Assembly: GCA_050701635.1 (NCBI GenBank) | Contig: JBOGDF010000249.1 | Location: forward strand, 1 to 8,451 | Source of the DNA: WHSM01 sp050701635 | Lineage (GTDB): Bacteria; Actinomycetota; Actinomycetes; Mycobacteriales; Micromonosporaceae | Direction of reading: 5' to 3' | DNA length: 8,451 bases | Shown: positions 1 to 6,447 of the stretch, piece by piece | Layout: every line of letters starts with the position of its first letter | Numbering within the stretch: the stretch's first letter is position 1 | Translations under genes and position numbers: made by a program | The notes under the pieces: model-generated | Seen by the model: only the letters and a program-made list of their open reading frames with translations | Told to the model about the DNA's origin: nothing | The model's database searches: none

Positions 1-306
1 GTGCTGGCGGCCCGCGCCCGTCCCGCGCCGAAGCGGCGTGGCCGGCCGACCAGTGTCTGGGCGTTGCTCGCCATCGTGGCGCCCGAGCTGTCGGAGTGGG
101 CCGGGTTCTTCGCGACCGGCGCGGCGAAGCGGGCCGCGGCAGAGGCCGGGATCCCGCGCACCGTCACGGCTCGGGAAGCAGACGATCTGGTACGCGATGC
201 CGGCCGGTTCCTGGTGGTGGTGGAGAGCACGCTCGAGCTCGGTAACCAACCGATGCTCGTCCCGGGGTTCCACCCGAGCGACCCGTCCGCCGTCAAGGCC
301 GGCTGA
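1..306 (+). CDS. SAV_6107-family HEPN domain protein, C-terminal part (5' end outside window)
   Basis: This is the 3' portion of a gene that enters the window already open; 101 codons are visible. The GTG at position 1 is probably an internal valine (an AAVLAARARP-like stretch in relatives as I recall them), because family members are usually some 50 residues longer at the N-terminus. The recognisable family core is the VAPELSEWAGFF segment (visible residues 26-37), then AEAGIP (47-52), then the helix AREADDLVRDAGRFL (57-71). HEPN domains are small helical bundles often found in RNases or nucleotide-binding proteins, but no R-x4-6-H nuclease motif is visible here, so activity cannot be inferred. 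The function of SAV_6107-like proteins is unknown to me. It is co-directional with imuA' 44 nt downstream and could share its transcript. Family assignment is by recalled similarity. Confidence 0.75.
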   Translation: MLAARARPAPKRRGRPTSVWALLAIVAPELSEWAGFFATGAAKRAAAEAGIPRTVTAREADDLVRDAGRFLVVVESTLELGNQPMLVPGFHPSDPSAVKAG

Positions 307-333
307 GCCGGTCGATCCCCCCTCGGCCGTACC

Positions 334-339
334 AGGAAG
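334..339 (+). promoter_or_regulatory. Possible ribosome-binding site of imuA'
   Basis: AGGAAG lies 11 nt before the GTG at 351. The spacing is longer than usual and the match is only moderate. It is the best Shine-Dalgarno-like string in the 44-nt gap and mildly supports that start. No better alternative start with a ribosome-binding site was seen further in. Confidence 0.4.
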
Positions 340-350
340 CAGAGCGTTCA

Positions 351-1256
351 GTGTCCGTCACCGTCCTCGACAACAGCCCACCGGCTGGGCTCGCCAAGCT
401 CGTCTCGAGTGGGTTGATCAGACGAGGGTTGCACGGGCCCGGGCAGGTCGGCAGAGCCAGCGACCGGGTGGTTCAACCCGGCGCGGATCAGGTGTTACCG
501 CTGCTGGCCGAGCTGCGTACGGTCTCGCCGTGGCCGGGGCTGCGCCGGGGAGCCACCGTCGCGGTCGACGCCGGCGCGCGACCGGGATCCGCCGTCACGG
601 GGGCGGCGGGATCCACCTCGCTGTGCCTGGCGCTGCTGGTCGAGGCGATGCATGCCGGGTCATGGTGCGCGGTGGTCGGGATGCCGGATCTGGGCGCGAC
701 CACGGCGGCCGAGTTCGGCATCGACCTGGGGCGACTCGCCCTGGTGCCGGATCCCGGGACGGAGTGGGTGACGGTGGTCGCCGCCCTGCTGGACGGCCTG
801 GACATCGTGGTGGTGAGGCCACCCGGCCAGCTCACCCCGAAGCTGACCCGCCGGTTGGCGGCGCGAGCCAGACAGCGGGGGAGCGTGCTGATCTCGTACG
901 GGTCCTGGGAAGGCGCCGAGTTGACGCTGTGCACCACCGGCCAGGTGTGGCACGGGTTGGGAGCGGGCAGCGGCCGGCTGCGCAGCCGGGAGCTGACCGT
1001 GGTCGGCTACGGCCGGGGCTCGGCGACCCGTCCCCGGCAGACACAGGTGTGGTGGCCCCCCGCCACCCCGGCCACGGGATCCGCTCCGGCCACCGGACCC
1101 GCACCCGCCGAGCCCACGCCGCTCGTGCCGGTCGAGCCTGCGCCGCTCGTGCCGGTCGAGCCTGCGCCGCTCGTGCCGGTCGAGCCCACGCCGCTCGTGC
1201 CCGTCGAGCCCACGCCGCTCGTGCCGGTCGCCGGCGCGATGGAGGCGGCGTCGTGA
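351..1256 (+). CDS. imuA': ImuA' RecA-like accessory protein of the translesion mutasome
   Basis: A 301-residue protein identified by its RecA-like core and its position directly before imuB and dnaE2. Segment order follows RecA: a strand at GATVAV (67-72), a P-loop position at GAAGSTSL (84-91), a second strand at WCAVVGMPDLGA, the stretch EFGIDLGRLALVPDP, and a Walker B-like strand DIVVVRPP (151-158). The lysine of Walker A is absent and the Walker B acid is replaced by Arg156, so ATP hydrolysis like that of RecA is unlikely. This matches actinobacterial ImuA', which is known to act as a protein-protein adaptor for ImuB. The RecA-like part ends near VVGYGRG. It is followed by a Pro/Ala-rich tail with five EPxPLVPV repeats (254-293), which is unusual. 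The stop overlaps the imuB start by 4 nt. The start at 351 is a GTG with a modest ribosome-binding site, so the N-terminus is uncertain. It probably acts in the cytoplasm at stalled forks. Confidence 0.85.
   Translation: MSVTVLDNSPPAGLAKLVSSGLIRRGLHGPGQVGRASDRVVQPGADQVLPLLAELRTVSPWPGLRRGATVAVDAGARPGSAVTGAAGSTSLCLALLVEAMHAGSWCAVVGMPDLGATTAAEFGIDLGRLALVPDPGTEWVTVVAALLDGLDIVVVRPPGQLTPKLTRRLAARARQRGSVLISYGSWEGAELTLCTTGQVWHGLGAGSGRLRSRELTVVGYGRGSATRPRQTQVWWPPATPATGSAPATGPAPAEPTPLVPVEPAPLVPVEPAPLVPVEPTPLVPVEPTPLVPVAGAMEAAS
1110..1229 (+). repeat. Five-copy 24-nt in-frame tandem repeat in imuA'
   Basis: Five contiguous 24-nt units start at 1110, 1134, 1158, 1182 and 1206. Each encodes EPTPLVPV or EPAPLVPV. 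Units 1 and 5 are identical, units 2 and 3 are identical, and unit 4 differs from unit 1 at a single base. Such low divergence points to recent duplication or homogenisation, so copy number is likely to vary between strains. Because 24 is divisible by 3, expansion or contraction keeps the frame. It also leaves all six frames open, which creates spurious repeats in the other reading frames. Confidence 0.95.
1241..1245 (+). promoter_or_regulatory. Ribosome-binding site of imuB
   Basis: GGAGG lies inside the last codons of imuA', 7 nt before the GTG at 1253. The spacing is ideal and this fixes the imuB start, even though the frame stays open far upstream. Confidence 0.8.
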
Positions 1257-2887
1257 GCGGGGCAGCGCGGGTGCTCACCGTCTGGTGTCCGGACTGGCCG
1301 GTGGTGGCCGCGACGTTGAGCGACGGTCACCCGCCGGATTCCCCGATCGCCGTGATGTACGCCGGCAAGGTGCTGGCCTGTTCACCCCGAGCCCGCCTCG
1401 ACGGCGTACGCCGTGGGCTGCGCCGCCGGGAGGCCCAGGGCCGGTGTCCCGAGCTGGTGGTGCTGCCGCACGACCCCGCCCGCGACGCCCGGATGTTCGA
1501 GCCGGTGGTCACCGCCGTGGAGACGATCGCACCCGGAGTCGCGGTGCACCGGCCGGGCAGCTGCGCGGTCGCGGTACGCGGACCGGCCCGGTACTTCGGC
1601 GGCGAGCGCGCGGCCGCCGAGCGGATGGTCGACCACGTGGCCGACAGCTGCGGTGTGGAGTGCCAGGTCGGGGTCGCCGACGGGATCTTCACCGCCGTAC
1701 ACGCCGCCCGGGCAGGAGTGGTGGTGCCGCGAGGGCGTTCGGCGGAGTTCCTCGCCGAGCTGGACGTGGCGGCGCTGGAGCGGCCCGAGCTGGTCGACAC
1801 GCTGCGGCGGCTCGGCATCCGTACGCTCGGGGCGTTCGCCGGGCTTCCGGAGGCCGACGTACGGGCCCGGTTCGGGGAGGACGCCGCGCTGGCGCACCGG
1901 CTGGCCAGTGGGCAGGACCCTCGGCCGCTGGCGGGTCGCCGTCCACCTCCGGATCTGGCCGTCGCCACGCTGTTGGATCCGCCCGCGGACCGGGTCGACG
2001 TGGCGGTCTTCGCCACCCGTACGCTCGCCGAGTCGCTGCACCAGCGGCTGGCGGGACACGGGCTGGCGTGCACCCGGCTGCTGATCGAAGCCCAGACCGA
2101 GCACGGCGAAGAGCTGGTACGCGAGTGGCGCCACGACGGCGTACTCTCCGCCGCCGACATCGCCGACCGAGTTCGCTGGCAGCTCGACGGCTGGCTGTCC
2201 GGGCAGCTGCTGGGTGCCACCCGGCGCGGCATCCCGGGTCGGGGGTCGATCATCGGCGGCTCCGGCGGCACCGGGATGCCGGATCCCGACGTGGACCACG
2301 TACCGGGGCGGCCCACCGCGGGGATCACCCGGCTGTCACTGGTCCCGGAGGGCATCGTGGCGCAGAGCGCGCTGCAGCCGGGGCTGTGGGGTGACGCCGG
2401 GCTGGGCCGGGAGCGGGCGCACCGGGCGCTGTCCCGGGTGCAGGGCCTGCTCGGCCCCGAAGCCGTGCTGACCGCGGTGCCGAGCGGCGGGCGTGGTCCG
2501 GCGGACGCGGTGCGGCTGGTGGCGTGGGGCGACGAGCGTACGCCCGAGCGCCCGGTCGACCCGCCCTGGCCGGGACGGTTGCCGCGGCCGTCCCCGGCCC
2601 TGGTGTACGCCGACCCTCTGCCCGCGGTGGTGTATGGCCCGGACGCCCGCCCCGTCGGGGTGACCGGGCGGCATCAGCTCACCGCGCCGCCGACCCGGAT
2701 CGCGCTGGCCGGCGGCGCGCAGGTCGAGGTGACCGGGTGGGCGGGGCCGTGGCCGGTGGACGAGCGCTGGTGGGCGCCGGCGGAGTCCCAGCGCTGTGCC
2801 CGGTTCCAGCTCTGCCTCGCCGACGGCAGGGCGCTGCTGCTGGCGCTGTCCGGCGGCCGCTGGTGGGTCGAGGCGGGGTACGACTGA
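1253..2887 (+). CDS. imuB: ImuB, catalytically dead Y-family polymerase-like mutasome hub
   Basis: A 544-residue protein of the ImuB branch of Y-family polymerases, close to the usual length of about 520. The GTG start overlaps the imuA' stop (GTGA) behind a GGAGG. The N-terminal strand reads VLTVWCPDWP (7-16), where active DinB-type enzymes have an HVDMD-type motif; both metal-binding acids appear lost. The second catalytic site, normally S-x-DE, reads RPGS (100-103) by eye alignment. The protein is therefore expected to be non-catalytic. A helix-hairpin-helix region follows (LRRLGIRTLGAFAGLP, 184-199), then a little-finger domain from about 223 to 314. After a Gly-rich linker (about 315-353) comes a beta-clamp-binding motif, QPGLWG (375-380), equivalent to QLPLWG in Mycobacterium tuberculosis ImuB. 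The C-terminal region of about 160 residues should bind ImuA' and DnaE2. Known role of the family: it tethers DnaE2 to the sliding clamp for damage-induced mutagenesis. Confidence 0.93.
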   Translation: MSGAARVLTVWCPDWPVVAATLSDGHPPDSPIAVMYAGKVLACSPRARLDGVRRGLRRREAQGRCPELVVLPHDPARDARMFEPVVTAVETIAPGVAVHRPGSCAVAVRGPARYFGGERAAAERMVDHVADSCGVECQVGVADGIFTAVHAARAGVVVPRGRSAEFLAELDVAALERPELVDTLRRLGIRTLGAFAGLPEADVRARFGEDAALAHRLASGQDPRPLAGRRPPPDLAVATLLDPPADRVDVAVFATRTLAESLHQRLAGHGLACTRLLIEAQTEHGEELVREWRHDGVLSAADIADRVRWQLDGWLSGQLLGATRRGIPGRGSIIGGSGGTGMPDPDVDHVPGRPTAGITRLSLVPEGIVAQSALQPGLWGDAGLGRERAHRALSRVQGLLGPEAVLTAVPSGGRGPADAVRLVAWGDERTPERPVDPPWPGRLPRPSPALVYADPLPAVVYGPDARPVGVTGRHQLTAPPTRIALAGGAQVEVTGWAGPWPVDERWWAPAESQRCARFQLCLADGRALLLALSGGRWWVEAGYD

Positions 2888-5800
2888 TGGGCTGGCACAA
2901 CCCACCGATCTCCTGGGCGGAGTACGAACGCCGGCTCTCCGGCCGCTCCAAAGCCCCCGACGCCGACCGGGCCGGCGAAGGCGCTGACCGGACCAGCGCG
3001 GGCGAAGGCCGGGCGACAGGCGCCAGCCGCAGCGGCGTAGTCGCCGGGCCCTCGGGCATTCCGCACCCGCTGGTCGAAGACGTACTCGCCAACGTCGACG
3101 AGTACCCGGCGTCGCGCCGGCGACCGGAGTACCAACCGCCGCGGATCCGCCGTACCAGCACCGACACGGTGCCGTACGCCGAGCTGCACTGCCACTCCAA
3201 CTTCAGCTTCCTGGACGGTGCCAGCCACCCCGAGGAGCTGGTCGAGGAGGCGGCCCGGCTCGGGCTCTCCGGCCTCGCCCTGACCGACCACGACGGGCTG
3301 TACGGGGTGGTCCGGTTCGCCGAGGCGGCCCGCGAGTGCGGGGTGAGGCCGATCTTCGGCGCCGAGTTGAGTCTGGGGCTGAGCAGGCCGCAGAACGGCG
3401 TACCGGATCCGGAGGGGCGGCATCTGCTGGTGCTGGCGCGCAGCCCCGAGGGGTATGCGCGGCTGTCCCGGGCGATCAGCGAAGCGCAGCTCGCCGGCGA
3501 GCAGAAGGGCAAGCCGGCGTACCGGCTGGAGCGGTTGGCGGAGCTGGCCGACGGGCACTGGCAGCTGCTCACCGGGTGCCGCAAGGGCGCGGTGCCCGCC
3601 GCGCTGGTCACCGGCGGGCGCGACGCCGCCGCCCGGGAGCTGGACCGGCTGGTCGCGCTGTTCGGCGCCGACCAGGTCGCGGTGGAGCTCAGCCACCACG
3701 ACCTGCCGTACGACGACGAGCGCAACACCGAGCTGGCGGCGCTGGCGGCGCGCTGGCGGCTGCGCACCCTGGCCACCAACAACGTGCACTACGCGACCCC
3801 GGGCCGCTACCGGCTGGCCACCGCGCTCGCCGCGGTACGCGCCCGGCGCAGCCTCGACGAGGCCGACGGTTGGCTGCCACCGGCGGCCACCGCGCACCTG
3901 CGCAGCGGGGAGGAGATCGCCGCCCGGTTCGCCGGCTACTCCGGCGCCGTGGCCCACACCGTCACGGTGGCGGACGAGTGCGCCTTCGACCTGCGGCTGG
4001 TGGCGCCGGACCTACCGGACTGCGAGGTGCCCGACGGGCACACCGAGATGTCCTGGCTCCGCGAGCTGACACGCCGTGGCGCCGAGCAGAAGTACGCCGG
4101 CAAGCCGCACGAGGCGGCGGCGTACCGGCAGATCGCGCACGAGCTCGACGTCATCGAGAAGCTGGGTTTCCCGGGCTACTTCCTGATCGTGCACGACATC
4201 GTGGACTTCTGCCGCCGGGAGGGCATCCTCTGCCAGGGGCGGGGCTCGGCGGCGAACTCCGCGGTCTGCTACGCGATCGGCATCACCAACGTGGACGCGG
4301 TGCTGCACGGTCTGCTGTTCGAACGGTTCCTGGCGCCGGAGCGGGACGGCCCGCCCGACATCGACGTCGACATCGCCTCCGACCGGCGCGAGGAGGTGAT
4401 CCAGCACGTCTACGACACGTACGGCCGGCACAACACCGCGCAGGTCGCCAACGTGATCTCGTACCGTCCCCGGTCGGCGGTACGCGACATCGCCAAGGCG
4501 TTCGGCCACTCGCCCGGGCAGCAGGACGCGTGGAGCAAGCAGATCGACCGCTGGGGAACGAACGCCCAGCACGAGGACATCCCGGAGCGGGTGATCGCGT
4601 ACGCCAACGAGCTGCAGACCTTCCCGCGCCATCTCGGCATCCACTCCGGTGGCATGGTGATCTGCGACCGGCCGGTGATCGAGGTGTGTCCGGTGGAGTG
4701 GGCGCGGATGCCGGGGCGCACCGTGCTGCAGTGGGACAAGGACGACTGCGCCGCGACCGGGCTGGTGAAGTTCGACCTGCTCGGGCTCGGGATGCTCTCG
4801 GCACTGCAGTACGCCACCGCCCTGATCCGCGACTACCACGGCGACCAGATCGACATCTCCCAGCTGCCCCAGGAAGACAGCAGGGTGTACGACATGCTCT
4901 GCGACGCCGACTCGGTCGGGGTGTTCCAGGTGGAGAGCCGGGCTCAGATAGCGACCCTGCCGCGGCTGCGCCCGCGCAAGTTCTACGACCTGGTGATCGA
5001 GGTGGCGCTGATCCGGCCGGGGCCGATCCAGGGCGGGTCGGTGCACCCGTACATCCGGCGGAAAAAGAAGCAGGAACTGGTGACCTACCCGCACAAGTCG
5101 ATGGAGAAGTCGCTGTCACGCACCCTGGGGGTGCCGCTGTTCCAGGAGCAGCTGATGCAGATGGCGATCGACGTCGCCGGGTTCGACGCAACCGAGGCCG
5201 ACCAGCTGCGCCGCGCGATGGGCTCGAAACGTTCCGAGGAGCGGATGGGCAAGCTCAAGGACCGGCTCTACGACGGCATGGCCGAGCGGGGCGTCACCGG
5301 CGAGGTCGCCGACGACATCTACGTCAAGCTCGCCGCGTTCGCCAACTTCGGCTTCCCGGAGAGCCACGCGTACAGCTTCGCGTACCTGGTGTATGTCAGC
5401 TCCTGGCTCAAGCTCTACTACCCGGCGGCGTTCTGCGCGTCGCTGCTCAACGCCCAGCCGATGGGCTTCTACTCGCCGAACACGCTGGTCGCCGACGCCC
5501 GCCGGCACGGGGTCGAGGTACGCCGCCCCGACATCAACGCCAGCGCCGCGAAGGCGATCCTGGAGCCGGTCGACCCCGCCCGCGGCAGCCCCGCCTCCCG
5601 CGGCGAATCCAGCCCGCTGCGGATCGACACCGACAAAATTCAGCGGGGGTACGGCGAGTGCGGCGCCGCCAGCCCGCCCGCGATCCGGATGGGCCTGTCC
5701 TCGGTACGCCAGATCTCCGACGACCTCGCCGAGCGGATCGTGGCCGAACGCGACGACGGGGGGCCGTACCGGGGCATGGCCGACCTGGCGCGCCGGGTGG

Positions 5801-6378
5801 GGTTGACCGCGGCGCAGCTGGAGGCGTTGGCGACCGCGGACGCGTTCGGCTGCTTCGGGTTGACCCGGCGGGAGGCGCTGTGGGGTGCCGGCGCGGCGGC
5901 ACAGGAGCGCGCCGACCGGCTGCCCGGGACGTCCACGGTCGGCAATACCCCGATGCTGCCCGGGATGGCTCCGGTGGAACGCGCCGCCGCCGACGTGTGG
6001 GCCACCGGCCTGTCGCCGGACAGCCATCCCGCTCAGTTCGCCCGGGAGCGGTTGGACGCGTTGGGTGCGGTGCCGGTGGCGCTGCTGGCGCAGGTGGACA
6101 GCGCCACCCGGGTGCTGGTCGGGGGAGTGGTCACCCACCGGCAGCGGCCGGGGACCGCCGGCGGGGTGACCTTCCTCAACCTGGAAGACGAGACCGGCAT
6201 GCTCAACGTGGTGTGTTCGGAAGGGGTCTGGCTGCGGTATCGGCGGGTGGCGCGTACCTCCGCTGCCATGATCATCCGGGGTCGACTGGAGCGCGCCGAT
6301 CACGTGACCAACCTGGTCGCCGAGCGGCTGGTCCCGCTCGACCTGGCCGTACGCTCCACCTCCCGCGACTTCCGCTGA
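2887..6378 (+). CDS. dnaE2: Error-prone DNA polymerase DnaE2 (C-family)
   Basis: A 1163-residue C-family replicase that copies past lesions in the mutasome. The ATG overlaps the imuB stop by one base (TGATG), with GGGG at 2875-2878 as the likely ribosome-binding site. The MGWHNPPISW start and basic, variable extension of about 95 residues are typical of actinobacterial DnaE2. The PHP domain follows with HCH (101-103), D110, TDHDG (133-137), E160, H179, C231 and NNVH (298-301), where one ligand Asp is Asn. The polymerase site is intact: GRGSAANS, then PDIDVDI with catalytic D493 and D495, and VKFDLLGLG with D630. Further on are KRSEERM, the fingers/thumb regions, a helix-hairpin-helix near LARRVGLTAAQLEALATADAFG, an OB-fold (GGVVTHRQRP to NLEDETG) and the characteristic SRDFR end. 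I see no Q-x-x-LF-type clamp motif, which fits dependence on ImuB. A low-complexity insert occupies about 893-931. It is distinct from the essential replicase DnaE1. Confidence 0.96.
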   Translation: MGWHNPPISWAEYERRLSGRSKAPDADRAGEGADRTSAGEGRATGASRSGVVAGPSGIPHPLVEDVLANVDEYPASRRRPEYQPPRIRRTSTDTVPYAELHCHSNFSFLDGASHPEELVEEAARLGLSGLALTDHDGLYGVVRFAEAARECGVRPIFGAELSLGLSRPQNGVPDPEGRHLLVLARSPEGYARLSRAISEAQLAGEQKGKPAYRLERLAELADGHWQLLTGCRKGAVPAALVTGGRDAAARELDRLVALFGADQVAVELSHHDLPYDDERNTELAALAARWRLRTLATNNVHYATPGRYRLATALAAVRARRSLDEADGWLPPAATAHLRSGEEIAARFAGYSGAVAHTVTVADECAFDLRLVAPDLPDCEVPDGHTEMSWLRELTRRGAEQKYAGKPHEAAAYRQIAHELDVIEKLGFPGYFLIVHDIVDFCRREGILCQGRGSAANSAVCYAIGITNVDAVLHGLLFERFLAPERDGPPDIDVDIASDRREEVIQHVYDTYGRHNTAQVANVISYRPRSAVRDIAKAFGHSPGQQDAWSKQIDRWGTNAQHEDIPERVIAYANELQTFPRHLGIHSGGMVICDRPVIEVCPVEWARMPGRTVLQWDKDDCAATGLVKFDLLGLGMLSALQYATALIRDYHGDQIDISQLPQEDSRVYDMLCDADSVGVFQVESRAQIATLPRLRPRKFYDLVIEVALIRPGPIQGGSVHPYIRRKKKQELVTYPHKSMEKSLSRTLGVPLFQEQLMQMAIDVAGFDATEADQLRRAMGSKRSEERMGKLKDRLYDGMAERGVTGEVADDIYVKLAAFANFGFPESHAYSFAYLVYVSSWLKLYYPAAFCASLLNAQPMGFYSPNTLVADARRHGVEVRRPDINASAAKAILEPVDPARGSPASRGESSPLRIDTDKIQRGYGECGAASPPAIRMGLSSVRQISDDLAERIVAERDDGGPYRGMADLARRVGLTAAQLEALATADAFGCFGLTRREALWGAGAAAQERADRLPGTSTVGNTPMLPGMAPVERAAADVWATGLSPDSHPAQFARERLDALGAVPVALLAQVDSATRVLVGGVVTHRQRPGTAGGVTFLNLEDETGMLNVVCSEGVWLRYRRVARTSAAMIIRGRLERADHVTNLVAERLVPLDLAVRSTSRDFR

Positions 6379-6406
6379 CCGCGTACCGGCGGCGTGTCGT
6401 TAGGCT
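6376..6406 (+). promoter_or_regulatory. Possible weak promoter for the methyltransferase gene pair
   Basis: TAGGCT at 6401-6406 fits the actinobacterial -10 pattern TAnnnT. The nearest -35-like string, TGACCG at 6376-6381, overlaps the dnaE2 stop at a long 19-nt spacing. The element sits in the 69-nt spacer between dnaE2 and the methyltransferase, where a promoter would be expected if the pair is expressed separately. The match is weak and read-through from dnaE2 is equally possible; no hairpin terminator is visible after dnaE2. Confidence 0.3.
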
Positions 6407-6436
6407 CACACTCGGCTCGACACCGACACCCGTACC

Positions 6437-6443
6437 GAGGAGG
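6437..6443 (+). promoter_or_regulatory. Strong ribosome-binding site of the methyltransferase gene
   Basis: GAGGAGG lies 4 nt before the GTG at 6448. It is the strongest Shine-Dalgarno match in the window. It decides the start against the in-frame upstream GTG at 6394, which would add 18 residues without family resemblance. Confidence 0.85.
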
Positions 6444-6447
6444 CCAC

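Noticed and set aside
1110..1229. CRISPR-like array
   Set aside because: The units are contiguous with no unique spacers and are read in frame as protein repeats.
38..1252. Frame of imuB stays open about 1.2 kb upstream of its start, suggesting a 949-residue protein
   Set aside because: The upstream part is Arg/Gly/Ala-rich shadow of the HEPN gene and imuA'. The GGAGG and GTG at 1241-1255 and the VLTVWCPDWP start mark the real N-terminus.
1007..1330. Collagen-like Gly-Thr-Ser repeat protein on the minus strand
   Set aside because: It is the reverse read of the 24-nt repeat in imuA'; a period divisible by 3 gives repeats in every frame.
4317..4332. GTTCGAAC followed by GGTTC, resembling half of a LexA box
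   Set aside because: It lies deep inside dnaE2 encoding the conserved LLFERFLAPE stretch and lacks the TCGAAC-N4-GTTCGA arrangement.
4012..5094. Long minus-strand open frames (also 2674-3957, 5116-6303, 6406-7800 and 7016-8260)
   Set aside because: They are antisense to well-supported genes, show no recognisable domains and are expected where stop codons are rare.
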